From Bacteroidales bacterium (GTDB lineage Bacteria > Bacteroidota > Bacteroidia > Bacteroidales > JAADGE01), in contig JANTGL010000180.1 in the NCBI GenBank assembly GCA_024762915.1, positions 1 through 5,747 of the forward strand: a DNA stretch of 5,747 bases, given 5' to 3'. Positions 1-5,747 of this stretch are shown here, piece after piece (the first letter of the stretch is position 1; each line of letters begins with the position of its first letter). The translations under genes and the position numbers were made by a program. The notes beneath the pieces are model-generated. The model worked only from the letters and a program-made list of their open reading frames with translations. It did no database searches and was not told the origin of the DNA.

Positions 1-1461
1 AGCCGTAACAAAATTATTTGTAACCGTAACTTCATCGTAGTTTGAACAAGAGGCAAAATCTACCATCCAACGATAAATATTGTCGTTTAATCCGATATTT
101 GTTACCGTTGCATCATTTTCTAAGGTATTTGAAAAAGTTCCGCTTCCGGAAGTTACCGTCCAATGTCCCGTTCCTACGGAAGGATTAACAGCAGCAAGAG
201 TAACTTCACCGTTACAAGTTTCCTTGTCAGGACCGGCATTTGCCGTTGAAGGTGTATTTTTTGTAATAATGACATAATCGGTATGCACACAGGCACCGTG
301 TGTAATTTTCCATTCGTAAGTATTATCGCCTGTTACCAAGCTGGAAACGCTTGTATTCGGTTGTGAAGCATCGGCAAAAGTTCCGCTTCCTCCGGTAACT
401 CGCCATTCTCCTGTTCCCGGTGAAGGGTTATTTGCGTTGAGCGTATAATTATCCGTGCAAGTTACATCGTCAACACCGGCATCGGCTGTAAAAAAATCGT
501 AGGTAATATCAACGGTATCGGCAGAAGTACAGCCGTAGTAATCAATTGTCCAAATATATTCGTTTAATCCTGTATTTAATGAGTTTACTTGAGTATTGTA
601 GGCATTTATATCATTAAAATTGCCGTTTCCGGATATAACAGTCCAAGTTCCGGTACCGTTTGTCGGATTATTTGCTGCTAAAGTTGCGGAATTATTACAA
701 ACGATTTGGTCTGTTCCTGCATTTGCCGCAGTCGGTTTATGACTTGTGATAATGACATTTGCATAATCACTGCAATTACCTCTTTGAACCGTCCATTGTA
801 ATGAGTTGGCATCAATTCCCAGTCCTGTAACCGTTGTGTTAAAATCGTGAATATTTCCGAAAACCGGATTTCCGGAAGATGCAACTACCGACCAAGTTCC
901 CGTACCGGGAGACGGATTGTTTGCCGTTAAATCAGCAAAATCATTACAAGTTGTTTGGTCTGTCCCGGCATCAGCGGTGATGTAATTATTTGTTAAAGTC
1001 AGAGTATCTTCGGAATTACAAATACCTTTGGTAATTTTCCATTCAAATTTATTAATTCCTGAAGTAAGACCTGCCACATTTGTAGCATTTACGGTAGGAT
1101 TTGCTATGGTTCCGCTTCCCGAAACCAAAGACCACAGACCACTTTCTCCGGTTCCGAACACATTGGCATTCAATGTATAATCGTTAACGCAGATTTCTTC
1201 ATCGGCAGCGGTGTATGCCTGTGTGGGATAATTATTTTGAATAATAACGGCATCATCGTAAGTGTTTGTTCCGTTTGTAATTGTCCATTTTAATTCGTTG
1301 AAACCGCCGATGACGTTTGTAATTTGTGTATTATATAAAGTTTCTTCAATAATTGTACAAGAACCGCTTATGACCGACCAAGTTCCGGAATAACCCGAAG
1401 GCGGCGGATCGGCAGCTAAAACAGTATTATCCGTGCAAATTTCTTGGTCCGGACCGGCATT
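1..1461 (-). repeat. Six Ig/PKD-like domain repeats, about 80 codons each
   Basis: Within the secreted protein, the domain-opening motif (A-D/N-A-G-x-D-x-x-x-C) recurs near residues 25, 106, 187, 270, 350 and 431, a period of 79-83 residues. Five repeats carry a cysteine near the start and another 56-58 residues later: C115/C172, C196/C254, C279/C335, C359/C415 and C440/C496. This suggests one disulphide per domain. Repeat 1 differs: it keeps C33, but the second position is N90 and there is an extra C59. The repeats are diverged at the DNA level, so this is an old array rather than a fresh tandem duplication. The array continues out of the window. Confidence 0.85.
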
Positions 1462-1533
1462 TGTTTGAGAAAAAGAAAAAATATTCAGAAAAATAATAAA
1501 AATTCCCGTTAAGGATAATAATTTCAGTTTCAT
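1..1533 (-). CDS. Secreted Ig/PKD-like repeat surface protein, N-terminal 511 residues (3' end outside the window)
   Basis: The reading frame is open from the ATG at 1533-1531 to the window edge: 511 codons with no stop or frameshift. Residues 1 to about 22 form a signal peptide: lysines at 2 and 4, a hydrophobic core rich in Leu, Ile and Phe, and a likely cleavage after SFS before QTNAGPDQ. The rest is six repeats of about 80 residues, each opening with a motif like ADAGTDQTTC and containing a GTGTWTVISGSGTF-like strand and an EWKIT/WTI strand. This is the style of PKD/Ig-like repeats in large Bacteroidota adhesins and cell-surface proteins. Such proteins often end in a type IX sorting or gliding-motility-associated C-terminal domain, but that part is not visible here. 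Likely exported and structural or adhesive; no catalytic motif is seen. Composition is less AT-rich than the ATPase operon upstream. The start is supported by the signal peptide and by a promoter box about 25 bp upstream. The specific role is unknown. Confidence 0.9.
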   Translation of the reverse strand, partial: MKLKLLSLTGIFIIFLNIFSFSQTNAGPDQEICTDNTVLAADPPPSGYSGTWSVISGSCTIIEETLYNTQITNVIGGFNELKWTITNGTNTYDDAVIIQNNYPTQAYTAADEEICVNDYTLNANVFGTGESGLWSLVSGSGTIANPTVNATNVAGLTSGINKFEWKITKGICNSEDTLTLTNNYITADAGTDQTTCNDFADLTANNPSPGTGTWSVVASSGNPVFGNIHDFNTTVTGLGIDANSLQWTVQRGNCSDYANVIITSHKPTAANAGTDQIVCNNSATLAANNPTNGTGTWTVISGNGNFNDINAYNTQVNSLNTGLNEYIWTIDYYGCTSADTVDITYDFFTADAGVDDVTCTDNYTLNANNPSPGTGEWRVTGGSGTFADASQPNTSVSSLVTGDNTYEWKITHGACVHTDYVIITKNTPSTANAGPDKETCNGEVTLAAVNPSVGTGHWTVTSGSGTFSNTLENDATVTNIGLNDNIYRWMVDFASCSNYDEVTVTNNFVTA

Positions 1534-1557
1534 AGTTTAGGAATAAATGTGTTGTTG

Positions 1558-1565
1558 CAAAGATA
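1558..1565 (-). promoter_or_regulatory. Bacteroidetes -7 promoter box (TATCTTTG) for the surface protein gene
   Basis: Read on the minus strand, TATCTTTG matches the Bacteroidetes primary-sigma -7 consensus TAnnTTTG. It lies 24 bp upstream of the ATG, which predicts a very short leader of about 20 nt. No TTTG/TTG -33 element sits at the usual 17-23 bp; the nearest is about 25 bp away. A second consensus match, TATATTTG at 1591-1598, lies just after the upstream gene's stop codon, and both boxes are followed by CAAC. No Shine-Dalgarno sequence is present, as is common in this phylum. Confidence 0.6.
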
Positions 1566-1597
1566 AGACAAAAAATTTTAAAATAAGTTGCAAATAT

Positions 1598-1612
1598 ACT
1601 ACTTATAGTAGT
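1598..1612 (-). terminator. Small inverted repeat at the end of the ATPase/TPR gene, possible weak terminator
   Basis: ACTACT-TAT-AGTAGT is a perfect 6-bp stem with a 3-nt loop that overlaps the last codons and the TAG stop of the upstream gene. On the minus strand it is followed by AT-rich sequence with a run of six T about 20 nt further on, not directly at the stem base. It is therefore a poor match to a classical intrinsic terminator. It may only slow or stabilise the transcript end, or be chance. Confidence 0.25.
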
Positions 1613-3998
1613 GTTTTCTTAATTCTTTAATTGTGTTTATAATGTTATATACGGTAGTTTCTATTTCCGGCGGTATTTTTAATATTTTTTTTTGGCTTTC
1701 ATCATTATTTAACATTAAGGAAACAGCAAAATATAAAGGTTTATATTTATCTTTGAGTTTTTGACCTGTTTCCGTATTATTAAATAACCGCCAAACTAAA
1801 TTTGTTTGACTGTGAATTAATAAATGCAATATAAAAAGTTCGTCTGTAACATCCAAATTTTCAGACAACTCCATAACATTTTCATAAATACCTTCCGTTT
1901 TTCCAAGCCACAAACGAATAATGATACTTAATGCTTTTGTTTTATCATCATTAATTATCAATTTCTTAATTAATTCTTGTACTTCTTTTTTGTTTGAAGC
2001 TTTGATGTAATATAAGAGTATTAAGTTATGAAGAGCTTTATTATTTTGTTGTTTTACAGCTTTTTTATAAAACTTTTCCGCTAATTTTAATTTTTCTTGC
2101 ATTTCATATAAAACTGCAAGATTATAAATTGCATCAACATTTCCTTTTTCAACAGCTTTTTTATAAAATTTTTCCGCTAAATCATATTTCTTTTGATAAT
2201 CATATAATACTGCAAGATTATTATATGCATCAAATTTTTCTTTTTCAATAGCTTTTATGTAATACTTTTCAGCTAAACCTAATCTGTTTTGTATCTTATA
2301 TAAATTTGCAAGATTATATATGGCATCAATATCATCATATTTTATTGCTTCTTTATAATATTTTTCAGCTAAATTCAACTTCATTTGTTTATGATATAAC
2401 AGAGCTAAATTATAAACAGCATTTTTACTATCCTTTTTTATTGCTTTTAAATAATACTTCTCTGCATCAATAAAATTTCCCTGTTCTGAGAAAATATATG
2501 CAATTGTATCTTCTTTTACACCGTCAACTTCATTCGATATTTGATTTGCTTTATACAAAGCATCATCATAATTACCTTTATTAACAAATTTTTGAATATT
2601 TTCTAATATTTCAGAAGATTTTTTCGGTAAAGTTTCTTTTAAATTAAAATTTAATGTTTCTAATTTTAAAGTTTCATCAATTAATAAATCACGTTCATTA
2701 AAACTTACATATTTTGATTGAGCCAAAGACTTAGTAAACATACATAAATGATCCTGATTTTTTTCACCTTTCTTTAAATCAGAAAGATGTTCAGATATTA
2801 ATTTTTTAATATCTTGTTTATTATACCAATTTTCAAGAAATACAGTAAGCCATTTAGCTTTTCTTTTATCAACGGGATTTCCCTGTGTTACAATAATCCA
2901 CATATTAAAAAAACGTTCCGAGAGACGATATAAATGATTTTTTTTACCCGTTTTAATTATTTCAACAATACCGATATCAGAAAGTTTTTTCAAATTAGCC
3001 GAAAGTAATTTACTCTCAATTTTAGTTGGTTTAACCAAATCTTTAATACTTACGGCTTCCCAAAAAAATGCCAACTTTGTAACAATCTTTTTCTCAATTG
3101 CAGGCAAAGAACCCAAACGTTCCTGATATAAAGGTGTCATTCTGTCCATAATCATTTTAATATAGGCATAACCGTTTTGTTGCGGACGATTTATCAATAA
3201 ATTAATAAAAAACTGCAAAGTTCTCGGAAGCCCGTCGGTAAGAATTCTGACAGTTTCTAATTGCCCCGGATTATTATTTACAAAATTCTTAATCTCAACC
3301 TCATTTAATACCTTTGCCCAATGTAATAAAAGAGTTTCAATTTCATTTTTGCTTAATTCCTCCAACCTTATTATTCTGAAAAATTGATAAAAGGGCATAT
3401 CGTAACGCCAAAAATGCTCACTCATTTTTGTGCTTCCTCCAATTATTTTAACATCATCAAAATTCAATAAAGTTTCTCTTAAAATTTTAGCATCATTTTT
3501 AAAACTTGAAAAGATATTATCGACATTATCAATAAGCAAAAGCAATTTTTTGTTTTTTTCTCTTATTGCATCTTGTATTTTACTGAATAATTTTCTTGAA
3601 TATTCACCATAATCATTCGGAATATCCAATGTGTCGGTATCAGGCAAATTATAATAACTTTGCTCCTTTAGAATACGTATTACTTCTTCCCACAAATCAA
3701 ATAAACGATGAATTCCGCTTTGTTCTTCCGGAAAATTAATAACAACAAATTTCTTTTGTAAAAATTCGTTATTTAAAACTTCGCATTCAATACGTTTTAA
3801 TAAAGTAGATTTACCGCTGCCTCGTCTTCCCAAAATTAAAAAATGCTGAACCGAACCCTGCATATCATCATTAATCAAATCATACAGAATTAATTCAAAA
3901 TCTTTCTTTCTTACAATGAAATTATTCTTAACAACACCACAATCAATCTCATTTGCAGATTGATAAAAATTAAAATTTACGGAATTAGAATTTAACAT
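1599..3998 (-). CDS. STAND-like P-loop ATPase with winged helix and C-terminal TPR/Sel1-like repeats
   Basis: This is a 799-residue protein. The ATPase module covers about residues 25-270: Walker A GRRGSGKST at 57-65 (K63), Walker B LLLLIDNVD at 152-160 (D157, with N158 where many ATPases have a catalytic Glu), a sensor-like strand IIGGST at 185-190, and a GLPR motif at 256-259 like the GxP motif closing STAND/archaeal-type ATPase modules. Residues about 300-370 look like a winged helix ending in YRLSERFFNMW, a pattern typical of ATPase_2-type proteins. Residues 463-685 are helical repeats, including TPR/Sel1-like units of exactly 32 residues. The last 115 or so residues match nothing I recognise. 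There is no signal peptide or membrane segment, so it is probably cytoplasmic. Its ATG lies inside the last codons of the upstream ATPase gene (7-nt overlap, no Shine-Dalgarno), which suggests translational coupling. Family knowledge suggests ATP-driven sensing with the repeats binding a partner or ligand; a regulatory or defence role is inference. Confidence 0.88.
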   Translation of the reverse strand: MLNSNSVNFNFYQSANEIDCGVVKNNFIVRKKDFELILYDLINDDMQGSVQHFLILGRRGSGKSTLLKRIECEVLNNEFLQKKFVVINFPEEQSGIHRLFDLWEEVIRILKEQSYYNLPDTDTLDIPNDYGEYSRKLFSKIQDAIREKNKKLLLLIDNVDNIFSSFKNDAKILRETLLNFDDVKIIGGSTKMSEHFWRYDMPFYQFFRIIRLEELSKNEIETLLLHWAKVLNEVEIKNFVNNNPGQLETVRILTDGLPRTLQFFINLLINRPQQNGYAYIKMIMDRMTPLYQERLGSLPAIEKKIVTKLAFFWEAVSIKDLVKPTKIESKLLSANLKKLSDIGIVEIIKTGKKNHLYRLSERFFNMWIIVTQGNPVDKRKAKWLTVFLENWYNKQDIKKLISEHLSDLKKGEKNQDHLCMFTKSLAQSKYVSFNERDLLIDETLKLETLNFNLKETLPKKSSEILENIQKFVNKGNYDDALYKANQISNEVDGVKEDTIAYIFSEQGNFIDAEKYYLKAIKKDSKNAVYNLALLYHKQMKLNLAEKYYKEAIKYDDIDAIYNLANLYKIQNRLGLAEKYYIKAIEKEKFDAYNNLAVLYDYQKKYDLAEKFYKKAVEKGNVDAIYNLAVLYEMQEKLKLAEKFYKKAVKQQNNKALHNLILLYYIKASNKKEVQELIKKLIINDDKTKALSIIIRLWLGKTEGIYENVMELSENLDVTDELFILHLLIHSQTNLVWRLFNNTETGQKLKDKYKPLYFAVSLMLNNDESQKKILKIPPEIETTVYNIINTIKELRKHYYK
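1944..2519 (-). repeat. Array of 96-bp repeats encoding 32-residue TPR/Sel1-like units
   Basis: Six units start at residues 494, 526, 558, 590, 622 and 654 of the ATPase/TPR protein, each exactly 32 residues (96 bp) apart. The core is DAIYNLAVLYE-(8)-AEKFYKKAVEKGN. The first unit is degenerate in helix A and the last in helix B. The period is shorter than the usual 34 of TPR and about 36 of Sel1-like repeats, although the AVEKGNVDA join resembles Sel1. Some units remain close at the DNA level: a nearly identical stretch ending in TTTTCCGCTAA (plus strand) occurs near 2055-2084 and 2152-2180. This points to relatively recent duplication. Confidence 0.8.
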
Positions 3999-5167
3999 GG
4001 TAAAATAGGATTTTTATACAACCAATATTCTTTTATAAAAGGAGAAATAAAACGATATATATTATTATCCTCCGTAAGATAACCGTCTTTTACAAGTTCG
4101 TCAATCAAATCTTTGAAATTATCAGCTATGTTTTTATCATCCGCAGCTAAATTATAAATTTCCTGAATTGAAAGTTTTTCTTTATGAGCAATACATGTTA
4201 AAATAAGATTAACAAAAGGATACTTTTTTCCCGAATAACTTTTTAAACGTTCTGTCCAATCATCAAAATCAGACGTATTTTTAATCACATTATCAAAAGC
4301 AATATCAATAATTGTTTCATTTATATCTGTAATTTCCTTGATAAATGCAATTTTATCAATTTCTTGCAACATTAACTGCAAAAAATACGGCAACAAATAT
4401 TTTATTTTGTCAATTAAATAAGATTGTAAATCATCGTTATATTGAATTGTAGCATCTTTGGTAAGTTGGTTGATAAGATTAAATGCTTCATTTTCAATTA
4501 AAGGCGGAATATAAAAAGGTTCAATGTCATTAATTAATTTTGGTCGTCCGATTTCTTTTACTATATAATGTAACCCTATTGAACCCGCAAAAACAAAAAT
4601 TATATTATTTAATTTGTCATTATGTCTTATTTCTCTTAATTCGTGTAATAGACTTCTTGCTTCCTTATACTCATCCAAATTTTTTAAATTAAGTATTACT
4701 TCAACAAATTCATCAATAAAAAGTATTATTTTAATATTTTCTTTCGCAATTTCATGTAATAAATCAATAACTTCATCATAATAATTTTCAAACTCTTTTT
4801 CTATTTCAATTTTATTTAGTCCGACACTCTTAATATTATATTTTTTTGACCATTTTGAGAAAAGTGTTTTTGCTTTTTTTATCCTGCTCATTTTTTGAAT
4901 AAGCATATAAAAAATACGTTTATAAAATAAATTTTTAGATAAAGCACCTTCAACATCTTCATATATACAAAAAAAATTATCAGGTGCATTAGCAACTAAA
5001 TCTTTCATTATTGATGTTTTTCCCACTCTTCTCGGTGCAACAAAAAGAACATCGACACCTTTATTCATATATGACCAAAAATAGTCATTTATTTTTTCAC
5101 GTCTAAAATAGTATTCTCCTGTTACGGCATCTCCTGTTTTAGTTTTTGGTTGTTTCCAATTCTTCAT
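3992..5167 (-). CDS. P-loop ATPase of the ATPase_2 (archaeal-type, STAND-like) group with C-terminal winged helix
   Basis: This is a 391-residue protein, a usual length for the group. An N-terminal segment (YYFRREKINDYFW, residues 19-31) precedes Walker A APRRVGKTS at 44-52 (K50, T51). The first Walker glycine is Ala44, while the PRRVGKTS core is typical of ATPase_2 proteins. Walker B is IILFIDEF at 147-154, with D152 and the likely catalytic E153. A sensor-1-like strand FVFAGS lies at 191-196. LPYFLQLMLQEI at 259-270 matches the helix that follows the ATPase core in this group. Residues about 315-385 look like a winged helix ending YRFISPFIKEYW. There is no signal peptide or membrane segment, so it is probably cytoplasmic. 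It is the first gene of a two-gene operon behind a strong promoter with three palindromes. The ATG at 5167 is the first in frame after the promoter. No effector domain is seen. It is not an IS21-type helper: the winged helix fits poorly and no transposase is nearby. Confidence 0.88.
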   Translation of the reverse strand: MKNWKQPKTKTGDAVTGEYYFRREKINDYFWSYMNKGVDVLFVAPRRVGKTSIMKDLVANAPDNFFCIYEDVEGALSKNLFYKRIFYMLIQKMSRIKKAKTLFSKWSKKYNIKSVGLNKIEIEKEFENYYDEVIDLLHEIAKENIKIILFIDEFVEVILNLKNLDEYKEARSLLHELREIRHNDKLNNIIFVFAGSIGLHYIVKEIGRPKLINDIEPFYIPPLIENEAFNLINQLTKDATIQYNDDLQSYLIDKIKYLLPYFLQLMLQEIDKIAFIKEITDINETIIDIAFDNVIKNTSDFDDWTERLKSYSGKKYPFVNLILTCIAHKEKLSIQEIYNLAADDKNIADNFKDLIDELVKDGYLTEDNNIYRFISPFIKEYWLYKNPILPC

Positions 5168-5176
5168 AACTATATT

Positions 5177-5253
5177 TTAACAATATTTTTATTGGCAAAT
5201 ATACTTAACAATATTTTAATTGTCAAATAATTTAACAACTTTTTTATTGTTAC
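5177..5253. promoter_or_regulatory. Three tandem 22-bp imperfect palindromes over the ATPase operon promoter (putative operator)
   Basis: Three sites follow the pattern TTAACAAT-N6-ATTGTTAA. They are TTAACAAT/ATTGGCAA at 5177-5198, TTAACAAT/ATTGTCAA at 5205-5226 and TTAACAAC/ATTGTTAC at 5232-5253. The arms pair at 6, 7 and 6 of 8 positions. Centres are 28 and 27 bp apart, and the first two units are nearly identical as direct repeats, extending into CAAATA. Site 1 covers part of the -7 box, site 2 covers part of the -33 element, and site 3 lies just upstream. The inner CAAT/ATTG half-sites are about one helical turn apart, as for a dimeric DNA-binding protein. The regulator is unknown; one of the winged-helix ATPases is a possible autoregulator. 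Confidence 0.6.
5196..5227 (-). promoter_or_regulatory. Bacteroidetes promoter of the ATPase operon (TTTG, 20 bp, TATATTTG)
   Basis: On the minus strand, TTTG (5227-5224) is followed after exactly 20 bp by TATATTTG (5203-5196). Both elements and the spacing match the Bacteroidetes -33/-7 consensus TTTG-N17-23-TAnnTTTG. The predicted transcript start is near 5190, giving a leader of about 23 nt before the ATG at 5167, with no Shine-Dalgarno sequence. The promoter lies within three tandem palindromes, so repressor control is likely. Confidence 0.75.
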
Positions 5254-5295
5254 TTAAATATAATTTTATCTTGAACTTTATAAAATACTGATTTA

Positions 5296-5320
5296 TAATG
5301 ATATAAATAAAGTATCATTA
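5296..5320 (-). terminator. Inverted repeat over the dinB stop codon, possible weak terminator
   Basis: TAATGATA and TATCATTA form a perfect 8-bp stem with a 9-nt loop. On the minus strand the stem begins with the dinB stop codon TAA. The stem is almost all A-T pairs and no T-run follows directly, so its strength as an intrinsic terminator is doubtful. Its place between dinB and a separately promoted operon is where a transcript end would be expected. Confidence 0.35.
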
Positions 5321-5747
5321 AAATTCAAAACTCAACTGAAAAGCTTCTTCATTATTTTGATTATCCAATTGCGTAACCGATAAACCGATTAAACGAACCG
5401 GATTATAAGTAAAATCAACTTCATTGAACAGTTCATCGGTTAAATTCATTACGGTGTTGATATCTTTAATTTTAAAATTGACGGTTTTGCTTCTTGTAAT
5501 TTGTTTAAAATCTGAATATTTAACTTTCAACGTAATCGTTTTACCGTAGGTATCGGCTTTTTTACATCTTTCTAATAAACTTTCGGCAATTTGTTCGGTG
5601 CGTTCGTAAATGTTTTCAATGTTATAAATGTCTTCCGAAAATGTTCGTTCTGTTCCGATTGATTTTCGTATTCTGTCCGGATTTACTTCTCTGTTATCGA
5701 TTGCTCTTGCAATGTGATAATAATAATTGCCTTGTTTGCCGAAATGT
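5318..5747 (-). CDS. dinB: DNA polymerase IV (DinB), C-terminal 142 residues (5' end outside the window)
   Basis: The frame enters at the right edge and runs to a TAA at 5320-5318. The protein reads HFGKQGNYYYHIARAIDN, then NPDRIRKSIGTERTFSEDI, KTITLKVKYSDFKQITRS and PVRLIGLSVTQL. These are the landmarks of Y-family polymerase DinB at the end of the thumb, the linker and the little-finger (DNA-binding) domain. The last residues, QLSFEF, resemble the QLxLF-type peptide that binds the beta sliding clamp. DinB performs translesion synthesis on damaged or stalled templates. The polymerase active-site residues and the start lie outside the window; about 40 per cent of the usual length of roughly 350-365 residues is present. 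An internal TTG could be taken as a start at 5530, but the family match runs through it, so that shorter frame is not a separate gene. Composition is less AT-rich than the neighbouring ATPase operon. Confidence 0.93.
   Translation of the reverse strand, partial: HFGKQGNYYYHIARAIDNREVNPDRIRKSIGTERTFSEDIYNIENIYERTEQIAESLLERCKKADTYGKTITLKVKYSDFKQITRSKTVNFKIKDINTVMNLTDELFNEVDFTYNPVRLIGLSVTQLDNQNNEEAFQLSFEF

Noticed and set aside
80..277. Forward open frame of 65 codons
   Set aside because: It is antisense to the Ig-like repeat gene, with no promoter and no recognisable domain.
678..884. Minus-strand open frame of 68 codons
   Set aside because: It is a different frame within the continuous repeat-protein gene, which has clear domain repeats across the same stretch.
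3430..3612. Forward open frame of 60 codons
   Set aside because: It is antisense to the ATPase core of the 799-residue protein between Walker A and the sensor strand, a shadow of that gene.
3992..5167. Insertion-sequence helper ATPase (IS21 IstB type)
   Set aside because: The C-terminal winged helix and ATPase_2-like motifs differ, and there is no transposase or terminal inverted repeat nearby.
5177..5259. CRISPR-like or iteron-like array
   Set aside because: There are only three imperfect units with 5-6 bp between them, no spacers and no cas or rep gene; placement on a promoter fits an operator better.
5318..5530. A separate 70-residue gene
   Set aside because: The frame continues upstream with DinB little-finger sequence to the window edge; this is the tail of dinB.

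Overview
The window looks like a piece of a Bacteroidota (Bacteroidetes) chromosome. Three things support this: promoter boxes matching the Bacteroidetes consensus (TTTG, about 20 bp, TAnnTTTG); start codons without a Shine-Dalgarno sequence; and a secreted protein of repeated Ig/PKD-like domains of the kind this phylum exports, often through the type IX system. The DNA is AT-rich. All four genes lie on the minus strand, so transcription runs from right to left. No tRNA, rRNA, transposase or CRISPR array was seen.

Right edge (5318-5747): the C-terminal 142 residues of DNA polymerase IV (DinB), ending in a sliding-clamp-binding-like tail; its start lies beyond the window. A hairpin-forming inverted repeat overlaps its stop codon. 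The next 150 bp is a very AT-rich intergenic region. It carries a well-formed Bacteroidetes promoter, over which lie three tandem 22-bp imperfect palindromes (consensus TTAACAAT-N6-ATTGTTAA, centres 27-28 bp apart). These look like a multi-site operator.

Centre (1599-5167): a two-gene operon with a 7-nt overlap. The first gene encodes a 391-residue P-loop ATPase of the archaeal-type ATPase_2/STAND-like group with a predicted winged-helix C-terminus. The second encodes a 799-residue protein with a different STAND-like P-loop ATPase module, a predicted winged helix, about six TPR/Sel1-like repeats of exactly 32 residues, and an unassigned C-terminal region. No nuclease, TIR, protease or membrane effector domain is recognisable. 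The pair looks like a regulated signalling or possibly defence cassette, but the function is inferred, not shown. Its DNA is more AT-rich than the genes on either side.

Left edge (1-1533): the first 511 codons of a large secreted protein with a signal peptide and six roughly 80-residue Ig/PKD-like repeats, truncated by the window edge. It has its own TAnnTTTG promoter box in the short gap after the operon. Five of the six repeats contain a conserved cysteine pair.
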